A DNA stretch of 64,000 nucleotides from Pseudanabaena sp. Chao 1811 (lineage in GTDB: Bacteria; Cyanobacteriota; Cyanobacteriia; Pseudanabaenales; Pseudanabaenaceae). Position numbers and translations under genes: made by a program. Shown piece after piece: positions 32,415 through 41,945 of this stretch. The DNA is taken from positions 4,450,501 through 4,514,500 of the forward strand of contig NZ_CP101416.1 in assembly GCF_027942295.1 (NCBI RefSeq), in the 5' to 3' direction. How positions within the stretch are numbered: position 1 is the stretch's first letter; every line of letters begins with the position of its first letter. The notes beneath the pieces are model-generated. The model was not told where the DNA came from, ran no database searches, and saw only the letters and a program-made list of their open reading frames with translations.

Positions 32415-34469
32415 TTGAATAACATGCAAATTTTTGTTCAGTTAAGTTGGCTGGAAATCAATACGAATCAGCAGCAGAGCTTACAGTTGAGTTTACCGAT
32501 CGCGATTGGCAAGGAGCAAACTTCTTTACCAAATGACCTTGATGGAAATCAGGTATCGCCATTAGTGCTAAGCGATCGCTCGGTGTCGCGATATCATGCT
32601 TTGCTGGTATTCGAGCAGGGTAACGTAGTAGTAATTGATCAAAATAGTACCAATGGGATTTTGGTAAATGGGGCATTAATTGAACAGGGGATGGGATTAC
32701 GGAGAGTGCTAGCGAGTGGAGATCGCTTAACGATTGGACGCTATGAAATTGCGATCGCCTTTGATTTGCCATCAACGAGTCAAACGATTATTACGGGATC
32801 GCCCCATAATTCATCAAGTAATACCGTTAAGCTCTCTTCTTCTGTTCCGACAATTCTCTTTCATCCTGAAACGGGATTGCTCCAGTCCGAGGCAAGTCCA
32901 GCTAGTTCACAGCCTGTTAATACTGGACAAAGCCTAGAATCTACTCAAACATTCCCTCCCGATTTCTTTCAATTACCGAATGTAGAAGTTCAATCTTTGT
33001 ATAGTTTGGGGCTACCAGTACATGAGACAACCTACGGAGCGCTCGGTGGCGGATTAGGAAGTTATATCTGGACTGACTATTTGCGGATTTTTGGTGTGGG
33101 GGCGGATCAGATTGTTGCCCTTGGTTTGGAGCCACAACCCTATGCTCGATATAAGAGACTCTGCCTTAATTCGCAAATTCCTTTACATGAAAGACTGCGC
33201 TCTAATTCCGATTCCTGTCCCGATAATATTTGGGGATTTCCTAGTTACGCATGGAGAGAGGCATGGCATGACTTCACTCACTGTAAGGTTGACACAGCTT
33301 TGAGATATCTCTGGCAAGTCTTTGCTGAGCCTGATTTAGCCGAAACCTATACACCGCGATCAGGCAATGTGTTTGATTCCATCGATCGCGAAGCGAGCCG
33401 TATTGGGTGGGACAAAATCTATCGCTATGGAAGAGTACGTTCCCTTCGCAAAACTACCGATGGACGCTATGCGATCGCCTATTCTCTAGGACGTGGGAAT
33501 CATGCTTTTTTAGTCGCCAAATATCTCCATTTGGCGATGGGCTATGCGGCGATTCAGTTTTTGCCAGATTTACAAGCCTATCGCAGTGAAACCGAGGATT
33601 TCCGAGCGGTGGTAAATGGCTATGAGGAACATGAGCATATTTACGAGCATTTACAAAATCATGGTGGTACGGTGTTGATTCGTGGACGTGGCATAGTCGC
33701 TTCGCGGATTGTGCAGCGTATTTATGAAGTACGACAGCGATCACCACAGCAAAAAATTAATCTCTTACATTTAATGCGATCGCCCAAAGCCCAAGGCAAT
33801 AGCTACGGACGCGCCCGCCGCACCGTGGAAAATCATTACGAATTTCAGCCCTTCAACTGGCCCAAAGCTTGTTGGGGTGGAGATTTACGCGCAGTGTTGG
33901 AAGAAGCTGATCCACAGACAAGGCAAGCTTTGCTCAAGGATTGGGGTGGAACGACGACAGCCGATCGCCATGACTGGAAAAGGATCGTGCAAACAGGGCT
34001 GAATGAGGGTTGGTATCAGATTACCTTTGGTGATGTGGAGAAGGTGGAACAACTGAGCGATCGCCGTACAGCCACCTACATTCGTCCGCGTCAAATGGAA
34101 GGAGTCTTGCAATTAACGGCAGATTTTATTATTGATGCGACGGGTTTAGATGCGAAGGTGCAGACTAATCCTCTATTCGCTGATTTACTCGATTGCTATA
34201 ACATTCCTATCAATGCTTTGGGACGATTGAGTGTGACTAATGATTTTGAAATTGCGGAATTGCGGAATAACGAAGGAAGGGTATATGCCGCAGGAGCCGC
34301 AACTTTAGGAGGTCCCTATGCGGCTGTTGATAGCTTCTTGGGTTTACAGTTTGCAGCTTTGCGATCGGTTGATAGTTTGGTAAAAGCTCACGCTCCCCAG
34401 TTACAGCATCTCAATGGATGGAGTTCTGTGGCGCAGTGGTTTAAATGGGTGAGAAATCAGTCACCCTAA
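32415..34469 (+). CDS. FHA domain fused to an FAD/NAD(P)-binding oxidoreductase-like domain
   Basis: A 684-aa fusion. Residues about 5-110 are an FHA domain ('LSDRSVSRYHALLVF', 'IDQNSTNGILVNG'). A Ser/Thr-rich linker spans about 120-190. From about 205 the protein reads like a flavoprotein or NAD-binding fold: 'YGALGGGLGSYIWTDYLRI' (GxGxxG-like), a second nucleotide-type motif 'GTVLIRGRGIVASRIVQRIYE' near 415, and 'FIIDATGLDA' near 570 followed by 'VYAAGAATLGGPYAAVDSFLG', typical of FAD-dependent oxidoreductases. Substrate unknown. The FHA part suggests docking on phosphoproteins. Confidence 0.7.
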   Translation: MNNMQIFVQLSWLEINTNQQQSLQLSLPIAIGKEQTSLPNDLDGNQVSPLVLSDRSVSRYHALLVFEQGNVVVIDQNSTNGILVNGALIEQGMGLRRVLASGDRLTIGRYEIAIAFDLPSTSQTIITGSPHNSSSNTVKLSSSVPTILFHPETGLLQSEASPASSQPVNTGQSLESTQTFPPDFFQLPNVEVQSLYSLGLPVHETTYGALGGGLGSYIWTDYLRIFGVGADQIVALGLEPQPYARYKRLCLNSQIPLHERLRSNSDSCPDNIWGFPSYAWREAWHDFTHCKVDTALRYLWQVFAEPDLAETYTPRSGNVFDSIDREASRIGWDKIYRYGRVRSLRKTTDGRYAIAYSLGRGNHAFLVAKYLHLAMGYAAIQFLPDLQAYRSETEDFRAVVNGYEEHEHIYEHLQNHGGTVLIRGRGIVASRIVQRIYEVRQRSPQQKINLLHLMRSPKAQGNSYGRARRTVENHYEFQPFNWPKACWGGDLRAVLEEADPQTRQALLKDWGGTTTADRHDWKRIVQTGLNEGWYQITFGDVEKVEQLSDRRTATYIRPRQMEGVLQLTADFIIDATGLDAKVQTNPLFADLLDCYNIPINALGRLSVTNDFEIAELRNNEGRVYAAGAATLGGPYAAVDSFLGLQFAALRSVDSLVKAHAPQLQHLNGWSSVAQWFKWVRNQSP

Positions 34470-34486
34470 TAAATTGCGAGCGATTG

Positions 34487-34535
34487 ATTTAGGTAATGAT
34501 AGGCGGCGCTTCGCGCCGCCTATCATTACCTAAAT
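34487..34535. terminator. Palindrome between convergent genes, perfect 23-bp arms, centre TTC
   Basis: ATTTAGGTAATGATAGGCGG... around GC-TTC-GC, between the FHA-oxidoreductase gene and the convergent DUF1517 gene. It reaches into the last codons of the latter. Bidirectional terminator candidate. Confidence 0.85.
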
Positions 34536-35630
34536 TTGGATCATGTCGGTGTACTCGGTGAGTAGCTCGTCGTAGGTGAGACTATCGGAATCTGCTTGGG
34601 GAGACCAGAGCAGCTCAAATACTAATAAATGACTTGCAGGCATAGAAGCGATCGCTTCTAAAGCGGTGCGTAGCTCTTGAGTATTTCTAATTTCGCCAAA
34701 GAGTGGCTTGTCATGCTCTGTGCCGATCAGCAAAGTGACCACAATATATGCCGATGGGTCTTTATCAGGTGAAGCGATCGGTGCTTGGCGTTGAGAAACT
34801 CTACCACCGACATTGACTAAAGATTCGTGACTAAATTTACTACGTTCGGCGAGGGAAAGTTTTTGAAAAATCCCTTCAGCCTGATCACGCTTTACCGATT
34901 GAGAACTACTGCAAACATGAGTCCAATTTTCGGGAGTGCGAATCAATGCGAGGGCAGATTCTTGTAATAGAGTCAGTAAGCCTTCGGAAGTATCCGTATC
35001 CACTTCTAGGCTTAACTCAGTTAACCGAGATTGGACTTCACGCGCTTGAGACAGGAGCGCCACTTGGAGCTTAGTAACGGTAACAGTGTCATTCTCTAAC
35101 TCTTTGGCAACATTAGGCTTAGATCCAAAAAATAGCGCTCGAATAATAAAGTAAGTAATCGTACCGCCAATTAGTAACAGAATTAGCCAGACATACCAAG
35201 GCGTGCCAGATGAACTAGAGTTATATGACGAGTAGGAATTAGAGTTGGAATAGTTAGGACGAGAATAACCATTATCAATAATTACAGGAGCAACGATGGT
35301 ATTACCTGATGATGGTCGCTGATTGGAGCTAAAGGAATCTTTATCAGGTGAACTGCTGGGGCTTGATGGCGATGATGAACTAGATGAATTGTTGGGACTG
35401 GAAGTTTTAGATGTGCTGCTAGAACTGGAAGGTTTGCTACTAGAACTTGAGGGTGCTGAACGAGTAAAAGATCCGCCACTGCTGCGTCCCGCACTACTTC
35501 TAGCGTAGGCTTGTTGATCTTGCTGAAGCAATGTATTTAGCTGGCGATCGCTATACCCCAGAGCGATCGCCTGAATTGTCGCAAATGTCAGTAATGTAGT
35601 AGCTAAAAAATGGAAGCTGGGCTTACGCAT
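34530..35630 (-). CDS. DUF1517-domain membrane protein
   Basis: A 366-aa protein. Residues about 1-30 are a signal/anchor ('FLATTLLTFATIQAIAL'). Residues about 45-140 are extremely Ser-rich (SSSSS and SNSYSSYNSS runs), likely disordered. A membrane span lies at about 147-168 ('WYVWLILLLIGGTITYFII'). Residues about 175-366 are the DUF1517 domain ('KLQVALLSQAREVQ', 'AYIVVTLLIGTEHDKPL', 'LLVFELLWSPQADSDSLTYDELL'). The family occurs in cyanobacteria and plastids; function unknown. Last residues lie in the palindrome at 34487. Confidence 0.85.
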   Translation of the reverse strand: MRKPSFHFLATTLLTFATIQAIALGYSDRQLNTLLQQDQQAYARSSAGRSSGGSFTRSAPSSSSSKPSSSSSTSKTSSPNNSSSSSSPSSPSSSPDKDSFSSNQRPSSGNTIVAPVIIDNGYSRPNYSNSNSYSSYNSSSSGTPWYVWLILLLIGGTITYFIIRALFFGSKPNVAKELENDTVTVTKLQVALLSQAREVQSRLTELSLEVDTDTSEGLLTLLQESALALIRTPENWTHVCSSSQSVKRDQAEGIFQKLSLAERSKFSHESLVNVGGRVSQRQAPIASPDKDPSAYIVVTLLIGTEHDKPLFGEIRNTQELRTALEAIASMPASHLLVFELLWSPQADSDSLTYDELLTEYTDMIQI

Positions 35631-35739
35631 AGTAATTGCATAAATAATGGTAAACAGTAAAAATAATTAGGACTATCTCAAATTTCTCTATTGCAAAGAT
35701 TGGACTCATACTGCGCCTCTAGAATTCCATCATAGCAAA

Positions 35740-36522
35740 TTAAATCTTAGTCCCACATACCTTGCAAAACTGAGCGTCGGCATCATGTAAAGATAAGCCA
35801 CAACCAGAGCAGGTAATATCCTTCATTTCACCAATACGATCACTTTGATTAGCAGTTTTAATCAAGCGCTTAAACAGTTCCCCTAACTGTACAGGAATGA
35901 GGGCAATCCCCGTAAGCACCATGATTACAGTTGTCAATTTTCCTGCATCAGATTTGGGCATCACATCGCTATAGCCCACGGTTGTCATTGTAAAAATGGA
36001 AAAATAGAAGGCATCAAGGAAATTATGAAATTTGGGATTAGTCGGATGTTCGATCTGGTAAATCAATCCTGAAAAGACAAAGACGATCGCAAATAGCGTA
36101 AACAGTATTCTCAATAAAATCGCGATATCTTCGGTCTTGTTGACAAATAGCGATCGCGATTCCACTAAGCGAATGAGACGCAAAATCCGAAACCACCGCA
36201 GAAGCCGAATGAATGCTACATCGATCGCGCCTAAAAAGAATGGCAAAATCGCTAAAAGATCGACAATTGCATAGAGGCTAAATAAATATTTCAGCTTTTC
36301 CTCAGCGCACCATAGACGCAGAAAATATTCAAATACAAATATCCCCAGAATGATGTCATCTAGTAAATTGAGGTGATAGCGCGTAACATCAGGAATTGGG
36401 TAAGTTTGAGCGACAAAGCTGGTGGCGGAGGCAAGAACGAGGAAAGCGATCGCAATATTAATTAATTTGCCAATCGGTGTGGCAAGGTCATCAAGATAAA
36501 AGCTGATTTTCTGTCTTAGCAT
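35740..36522 (-). CDS. Voltage-gated-type K+ channel with C-terminal zinc ribbon
   Basis: A 260-aa six-span ion channel subunit. The S4-like segment 'FIRLLRWFRILRLIRLVESR' carries Arg at every third position, and the selectivity filter is TTVGYSD (about 190). The S6 segment follows, then a short cytoplasmic tail ending in a four-Cys zinc ribbon (CSGCG near 237 and CKVCG near 253). Normal bacterial Kv channels end in a coiled coil or RCK domain, so the ribbon is a noteworthy tail; it may tune gating or assembly. Start at ATG 36522. Confidence 0.85.
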   Translation of the reverse strand: MLRQKISFYLDDLATPIGKLINIAIAFLVLASATSFVAQTYPIPDVTRYHLNLLDDIILGIFVFEYFLRLWCAEEKLKYLFSLYAIVDLLAILPFFLGAIDVAFIRLLRWFRILRLIRLVESRSLFVNKTEDIAILLRILFTLFAIVFVFSGLIYQIEHPTNPKFHNFLDAFYFSIFTMTTVGYSDVMPKSDAGKLTTVIMVLTGIALIPVQLGELFKRLIKTANQSDRIGEMKDITCSGCGLSLHDADAQFCKVCGTKI

Positions 36523-36583
36523 GAATCTCCTATGATTATGTCGATGTACTTAGAATGAAAACAATAAACTTTGTGCTACTACT

Positions 36584-36683
36584 AAGTAGCTAGGCATAAT
36601 TAAAAAATAGAACCAAAAGCTGTGGCGCACGCTGCGCGTGCACCACAGCTTTTAGGGTTTTATTTAATTGCGCCCAGCTACTT
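36584..36683. repeat. MITE-A copy 3
   Basis: 100-bp element with ends AAGTAGCTAGGCATAATTAAA and the complement of TTTAATTGCGCCCAGCTACTT. Inner palindrome AAAGCTGTGGCGCACGC-TGC and near-complement. It lies between the divergent K+ channel and mlaE genes. Confidence 0.85.
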
Positions 36684-36711
36684 ATTTGAGATGACATAGG
36701 AAAATTAGGGC

Positions 36712-37491
36712 ATGGGAAATTTTGGTAGCTGGCTAATTAAAGTGGGGCAAAGTTGTCTCCTGATCGGACAAATCATTACCCATATTTTGATCTATCGACG
36801 TTTCCATTGGCGCAATACAATTGAGCAAATGTCCATAGTTGGCACAGAATCACTGCTGATTACCTTGATTACGGCTTCCTTTGTTGGTGCTGTATTTACG
36901 ATTCAAGTAGCGCGAGAATTTATTAACTTTGGCGCTCAACAGGCGATCGGAGGAATTTTGGCGATCGCTTTAGCCCGTGAGTTAATTCCTGTATTAACAG
37001 CCGTAATTATTGCAGGTCGGATTGGTTCAGCTTTTGCAGCGGAAATTGGCACGATGCAGGTAACTGAGCAAATTGATGCGCTCTATATGCTACGCACCAA
37101 TCCCATTGATTATTTGGCGACTCCCCGTGCGATCGCCTGTTTGCTAATGCTGCCAATCTTGACAATTTTAGGCTTTTTAACAGGTATGGCGGGCGGATTG
37201 TTTCTCTCGCAAGCGATGTATGCCATTTCCCCAACGATGTTTCTCAATTCTGTTCAGAACTTACTCAAGCCTTGGGACTTAATCGCTGCCCTCATCAAAT
37301 CCAGTATCTTTGGTGTCCTAATTGCTACGATTGGTACAACATGGGGATTAACGACTACAGGTGGGGCAAAGGGTGTCGGTGAGTCTACCACCACTGCTGT
37401 CGTTACGGCTCTACTTTCTATCTTTATTAGTAACTTCTTTCTATCATGGTTATTTTTCCAAGGTATTGGCTCTAGCTTAACCGCAAGATAG
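36712..37491 (+). CDS. mlaE: MlaE/YrbE-family ABC transporter permease
   Basis: A 259-aa inner-membrane permease of the Mla-type lipid transporter, which moves phospholipids between membranes with an ATPase (MlaF) and an MCE-domain protein (MlaD). Family signatures: 'SFVGAVFTIQVAREFINFGAQQAIGG', 'LARELIPVLTAVIIAGRIGSAFAAEIGTM' and 'VTEQIDALYMLRTNPIDYL'. The partners are not in this neighbourhood. In cyanobacteria and chloroplasts (TGD1) the homologue imports lipid to the thylakoid or plasma membrane. Confidence 0.9.
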   Translation: MGNFGSWLIKVGQSCLLIGQIITHILIYRRFHWRNTIEQMSIVGTESLLITLITASFVGAVFTIQVAREFINFGAQQAIGGILAIALARELIPVLTAVIIAGRIGSAFAAEIGTMQVTEQIDALYMLRTNPIDYLATPRAIACLLMLPILTILGFLTGMAGGLFLSQAMYAISPTMFLNSVQNLLKPWDLIAALIKSSIFGVLIATIGTTWGLTTTGGAKGVGESTTTAVVTALLSIFISNFFLSWLFFQGIGSSLTAR

Positions 37492-37495
37492 TCAT

Positions 37496-37524
37496 AGAGA
37501 AGGGGCGCAATGCGCCCCTTCTCT
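37496..37524. terminator. Bidirectional terminator mlaE / clpB, centre AAT
   Basis: AGAGAAGGGGCGC-AAT-GCGCCCCTTCTCT, perfect 13-bp stem between the convergent genes, 4 nt after the mlaE stop and 1 nt before the clpB stop. Confidence 0.85.
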
Positions 37525-37525
37525 T

Positions 37526-40147
37526 TTAAGAAACAGTGATTAGATCTCCAGAAAGTCGTCTGAAGGCAAGACGCTCATTTTCGATATCGACAAAAATTGT
37601 GTCGCCATCAGTATAGTCACCACGCAAGATTCCCTTCGCAATTTGAGTTTCTAGTTGACGCTGAATGATCCGTTTGAGTGGACGCGCACCGTATACAGGG
37701 TCATAGCCAACTTCCGCAATAAAGTCTAGGGCAGCATCGGCAAGTTTGAGGGTCATGCGGCGATCGCCTAAACGTTGTTCTAAACGCTTGACTTGCAGCT
37801 TAACGATACGGCGCAATTCGTCACGGCGGAGAGCATGGAAGATTACAATTTCATCAATACGGTTAAGGAATTCGGGACGGAAGCTAGAGCGCATCGACTC
37901 CATCACGCGATCACGCATTTCTTCATACTTAGAGTCATCCCCCGCAATATCGAGAATGAATTGCGAACCAACGTTGCTGGTCATGATGATAATCGAATTC
38001 TTAAAGTCAACGGTGCGACCTTGAGAATCAGTAACACGACCATCATCGAGGATTTGCAGCATGATGTTAAATACATCGGGGTGGGCTTTCTCAATTTCAT
38101 CAAAGAGAATTACGGCATAGGGACGACGACGCACGGCTTCAGTCAATTGTCCGCCTTCCTCGTAACCGACATATCCGGGAGGTGCGCCGACTAAACGGGA
38201 AACGCTGTGTTTCTCCATATATTCAGACATATCAATCCGCACCATCGAGTCTTCGGTATCGAAGAGATAGGCAGCAAGGGCTTTAGCAAGTTCAGTTTTA
38301 CCGACACCCGTGGGACCTAAAAAGATGAAGCTGGCGATCGGACGGTTCGGATCGGCGAGTCCTGCCCGCGATCGCTGAATGGCATCGGCGATCGCTGTTA
38401 CTGCTTCCTCTTGTCCAACGACGCGATCATGGAGAACATTTTCCAATTGCAAGAGTTTTTCTTTTTCCGATTCCACCAGCTTGCTAACGGGTATACCCGA
38501 CCATTTAGAAATGATTTCAGCAATGTCTTCTTCGGTGACTTCTTGGCGCAATAGCGATCGCCCTGACGTTTTGGCTTCTTCGAGATTGACCTCAGCAATT
38601 TCTAATTGACGTTGTAAATCGGTAAGCTTGCCATACTTGAGTTCGGCAGCTTTATTCAGATCATAGTCACGTTCCGATTGCTGAATTTCGACATTGACAT
38701 GCTCGATTGCTTCCTTCAGTTTGCGGATATTATCGATTACCTGTTTTTCAGCTTCCCACTGAGCCTTGAGGGTGGTTTGTTCTTCCTTTAAGTCGCCCAG
38801 TTCCTTGTTCAGTTTTTCGAGACGATCTAGGGACTCACGATCAGTTTCCTTTTTTAGAGAGAGGCACTCCATCTCTAGCTGAATCACCTTACGATTGATT
38901 TCATCAAGGGCTTCAGGTTGAGAGGTGATTTCCATTTTTAACTTCGCCGCAGCTTCATCGACGAGATCGATCGCCTTGTCTGGCAAAAAGCGATCGCTAA
39001 TATAGCGATTAGAAAGGGTTGCCGCCGCTACCAGCGCCGTATCCGAGATTTTTACGCCATGATGCAACTCGTAGCGATCGCGCAGACCACGCAGGATTGA
39101 GATTGTATCTTCAACATTTGGTTGATCGACATATACCTGTTGGAAGCGACGCTCAAGGGCAGCATCTTTCTCAATATATTTGCGATATTCATCGAGGGTA
39201 GTTGCACCAATACAACGCAACTCACCACGAGCTAGCATTGGCTTCAGCAAGTTACCTGCATCCATTGCACCCTGTGTTGCACCCGCACCGACTACGGTAT
39301 GGATTTCATCGATAAAGAGAATAAATTGTCCACTTGATTCAGTCACTTCCTTGAGGACAGCTTTTAGTCTTTCCTCAAATTCACCGCGATATTTTGCACC
39401 AGCAATTAGTCCACCCATATCGAGGGCAATCAACTTACGCCCCTGTAAAGATTCAGGAACATCACCACTGAGGATGCGTTGGGCTAAACCTTCAGCGATC
39501 GCTGTTTTACCCACACCCGGTTCACCAATTAGGACAGGATTGTTTTTGGTGCGGCGCGACAAAATTTGGATCGTGCGGCGAATTTCATCATCACGACCAA
39601 TTACGGGATCAAGCTTGCCCTCACGGGCTAATTCGGTGAGATCACGACCATATTTGGTTAATGCTTCGTATTTGTTCTCAGGATTTTGGTCTGTCACTTT
39701 TTGATTGCCTCGGACTTGCTGAATAATATTACGGAGCTTGGCTTCATCGAGTCCCATTTCTTGATATAGGGTTTTTCCGAAGCGATCATCTTTGCAATAG
39801 GGCAGCAAAATATGTTCGATGGAAATAAACTCATCGCCAAAACTTTTACGTTCCTTGTCGGCACGATCTAGTAATACATCTAAGTTTTTGCCTAGATAAA
39901 CTGCACTATTTGAGCTAGATACTTTAGGCTGACGATTAATAAACTCATCAGTGCGATCGCGTAAACGCTGAATATTGATCCCCGCTTTGCTAAAAATACT
40001 TGATGCTAGCCCTTCTTCCTCTAGCAAGGATTTTAGTAAATGCTCTGGCTCTATTTGTTGTTGTTGGGCTGCTTTCACCACGTCGGGTGTCCTTGCGATC
40101 GCCGCCCATGCTTTTTCGGTAAATTGATTTGGATTAGTTGGTTGCAT
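37526..40147 (-). CDS. clpB: ATP-dependent disaggregase ClpB
   Basis: Hexameric AAA+ chaperone that resolubilises protein aggregates with DnaK. 873 aa. Repeat Clp_N domain (about 1-145), first AAA+ domain with Walker [10 protein letters not shown] (about 205) and '[14 protein letters not shown]', a middle coiled-coil domain (about 410-530) that marks ClpB rather than ClpA/C, second AAA+ domain with GPTGVGKTE (about 605) and '[16 protein letters not shown]', and the C-terminal ClpB small domain. A GGAGGT-like ribosome site precedes ATG 40147. Cyanobacteria usually have two ClpBs; which one this is cannot be told here. Confidence 0.97.
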   Translation of the reverse strand: MQPTNPNQFTEKAWAAIARTPDVVKAAQQQQIEPEHLLKSLLEEEGLASSIFSKAGINIQRLRDRTDEFINRQPKVSSSNSAVYLGKNLDVLLDRADKERKSFGDEFISIEHILLPYCKDDRFGKTLYQEMGLDEAKLRNIIQQVRGNQKVTDQNPENKYEALTKYGRDLTELAREGKLDPVIGRDDEIRRTIQILSRRTKNNPVLIGEPGVGKTAIAEGLAQRILSGDVPESLQGRKLIALDMGGLIAGAKYRGEFEERLKAVLKEVTESSGQFILFIDEIHTVVGAGATQGAMDAGNLLKPMLARGELRCIGATTLDEYRKYIEKDAALERRFQQVYVDQPNVEDTISILRGLRDRYELHHGVKISDTALVAAATLSNRYISDRFLPDKAIDLVDEAAAKLKMEITSQPEALDEINRKVIQLEMECLSLKKETDRESLDRLEKLNKELGDLKEEQTTLKAQWEAEKQVIDNIRKLKEAIEHVNVEIQQSERDYDLNKAAELKYGKLTDLQRQLEIAEVNLEEAKTSGRSLLRQEVTEEDIAEIISKWSGIPVSKLVESEKEKLLQLENVLHDRVVGQEEAVTAIADAIQRSRAGLADPNRPIASFIFLGPTGVGKTELAKALAAYLFDTEDSMVRIDMSEYMEKHSVSRLVGAPPGYVGYEEGGQLTEAVRRRPYAVILFDEIEKAHPDVFNIMLQILDDGRVTDSQGRTVDFKNSIIIMTSNVGSQFILDIAGDDSKYEEMRDRVMESMRSSFRPEFLNRIDEIVIFHALRRDELRRIVKLQVKRLEQRLGDRRMTLKLADAALDFIAEVGYDPVYGARPLKRIIQRQLETQIAKGILRGDYTDGDTIFVDIENERLAFRRLSGDLITVS

Positions 40148-40536
40148 CGCGAGTTACCTCCTGTGGTGTTTAGACAAATTGAAAATTACAACTCAAGTAC
40201 GACTTGAATGATGATTTATCGGTTATTTGCTTATCTGGGAATATCTTAGAGTGTCTAGATTTTTAGCGGGATCGGTTCTACCTTGCTAAAGAGTGCGTGT
40301 TTCCGTACCTATGGGGCTTTTAAAAAACTTTGTTACGCAAATGATATGTATTGATATAAAAAGAGATAAATCTATATAAAAATCAATATTAAAGAATCAG
40401 TAAATTTAATAAACAAACCAGCAATAAATAAGTGTCCAAATTAATAAATATGTTAATTAATATCGCCCAAAACAAATTGAGAATCACTTAAAGACTAAGT
40501 ACAAATACTTAAGCTTTAAGTTTAGAGAATTAACTG

Positions 40537-40720
40537 TAAAGAAAATATTAAGTGATCCTGCAAGTGTCAAATTTTCGATCAAAATAGGATCATTCAAACG
40601 GAGCCAGCTTATATATAGGCTCTGAATTTAAATACAAACTTAATAAACTACTAACCAAATAAGTGGTTTCTCAGAGCAAATGGTTATTTATACCTAGCTT
40701 CAAGAAACCACTTATTTTTA
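40537..40720 (+). ncRNA. Candidate small RNA, copy 1 of a tandem pair
   Basis: No ORF. It shares with copy 2 a block beginning TAAAGAAAATATTAAG (40537-40558, 20 of 22 nt), then CATTCAAACGGA (40591-40602, 12 of 12 nt) exactly 54 nt from the first block's start in both copies. A hairpin with a perfect 15-bp stem (AAATAAGTGGTTTCT, 40657-40671; complement 40703-40717) and a T-rich tail follows 66 nt later. Transcription would be on the plus strand, away from clpB. The 5' end is unknown; the first block could be promoter rather than RNA. No known family recognised. Confidence 0.5.
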
Positions 40721-40883
40721 TGCAAATTCTTGATAATTTCATTTTAACTGGTATTAATTTTGTCAATTAGGGATAACCACACCAAAAATCCCAGTATTTT
40801 TACTCACTTATATGGGGATCTAGGGCTATCAAGATTTTGAATGTGGGTATTTAAACTTAGGTAAAATAGCTGGCTGGAATTAT

Positions 40884-41067
40884 AAAGAAAACATTAAGCG
40901 ATCCCAGTTTTTGATCAAGATCTTGCAGAATATAAACATTCAAACGGAATCGGCTAATTTAAAGATTCTGAACTTCAATACCAAATTTAAGAACAATTTA
41001 TAGAAATAAATGGTTCACTCTAGATAAGTAATTCTACTTAAATTGAGTGAGCCATTTATTTTTTTGA
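40884..41067 (+). ncRNA. Candidate small RNA, copy 2 of a tandem pair
   Basis: Same architecture as copy 1: block TAAAGAAAACATTAAG (40884-40905), CATTCAAACGGA (40938-40949), then a terminator-like hairpin. The stem is AAATAAATGGTTCACTC (41005-41021) pairing with 41046-41062 over 17 bp with one G-U pair, ended by seven T. The stem sequence differs from copy 1 yet pairing is kept, which suggests selection on the fold. It ends 186 nt before the aat start, so it could also be a leader element, but the T-run favours termination. Confidence 0.5.
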
Positions 41068-41252
41068 CCGTTTTCGCTTTGGTAAAAGTCTTATATTTTT
41101 TATGCGCTAATTGATGTAAATACTGAGTAGTTTTTCAGCTAATTGTCTGCTTTCGCAGATGAGGATTAGACAAAAAACTATGTTGATTTGTAAAGAGACT
41201 TTAAAATAGATTGCAATATTAAATTCTTTACTTGCGAGCTGGAAATCTATTT

Positions 41253-41834
41253 GTGGAAAGATTTGATATCCGCAGCGTTATTGACGGTTATAGCCAAGGC
41301 TACTTTTTGATGGCCGAAGGTGATGGGCAGCCGATTGAGTGGTATTACACGAATGAACGCACCTTGATCCCCCTTGACGATCGCTTTCGATATCCCAAAT
41401 CTTTGCAGCGGGCAATCAATCAAAATCGCTTTGAGGTCAAAATTGATAGTGCCTTTGAGCAGGTTGTAGAAGGCTGTGCTGATCGCGAAACGACATGGAT
41501 CTCCAACGAACTGCGATCGCTATATTTTAATTTGCACCAAGCAGGTTGGGCGCATAGTTTTGAGACATGGCAAGGAGACAAGTTAGCAGGCGGAATTCTG
41601 GGGATCGCCATTCGTGGCGTATTTATTGGTGAGTCGATGTTTTTTAAAATTCCTGAAGGCTCGAAGGTGGCAATGGTGAAGTTAGTAGAGCATTTGCGAT
41701 CGCGGGGTTATGGTTTATTTGATGCTCAGTTAATGAATCCGCATTTAGCAAGATTTGGAGCCTATGAAATTGACGATCAAAGTTATCAAAATCTATTACA
41801 AAAAGCATTAACTAAATCTTGTGTTTTTGTATGA
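41253..41834 (+). CDS. aat: Leucyl/phenylalanyl-tRNA-protein transferase
   Basis: Transfers Leu or Phe from charged tRNA to N-terminal Lys/Arg of proteins, feeding the N-degron pathway (ClpS/ClpAP or ClpC). About 193 aa from GTG 41253 ([13 protein letters not shown]), which matches the expected short cyanobacterial N-terminus; a TTG at 41232 gives 200 aa. Motifs: '[11 protein letters not shown]', '[17 protein letters not shown]', '[10 protein letters not shown]', '[17 protein letters not shown]', '[19 protein letters not shown]', '[15 protein letters not shown]'. Length is short compared with E. coli, as usual here. Confidence 0.93.
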   Translation: MERFDIRSVIDGYSQGYFLMAEGDGQPIEWYYTNERTLIPLDDRFRYPKSLQRAINQNRFEVKIDSAFEQVVEGCADRETTWISNELRSLYFNLHQAGWAHSFETWQGDKLAGGILGIAIRGVFIGESMFFKIPEGSKVAMVKLVEHLRSRGYGLFDAQLMNPHLARFGAYEIDDQSYQNLLQKALTKSCVFV

Positions 41835-41836
41835 AT

Positions 41837-41877
41837 AAACTATTGGGCATCCCGCTTAGCGGGATGCCCAATAGTTT
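41837..41877. terminator. aat terminator, perfect 19-bp arms, centre TTA
   Basis: AAACTATTGGGCATCCCGC-TTA and complement, directly after the aat stop codon. GC-NNN-GC type. Confidence 0.85.
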
Positions 41878-41945
41878 GGGTTTAATTAGTCGCGATCAAT
41901 CTGAATCTCTCTATAATTAAAGTTAAGTTCCTCCCCGTGAGACCT

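Noticed and set aside
37746-39704. Plus-strand ORFs of 60-174 codons inside clpB
   Set aside because: Shadow frames of a strongly conserved gene, with no motifs or ribosome sites.
40150-41252. Leader riboswitch for aat in the long upstream gap
   Set aside because: The second hairpin ends in a T-run 186 nt before the aat start and the unit is duplicated, which fits terminated RNAs better than a riboswitch. No known riboswitch core was recognised.
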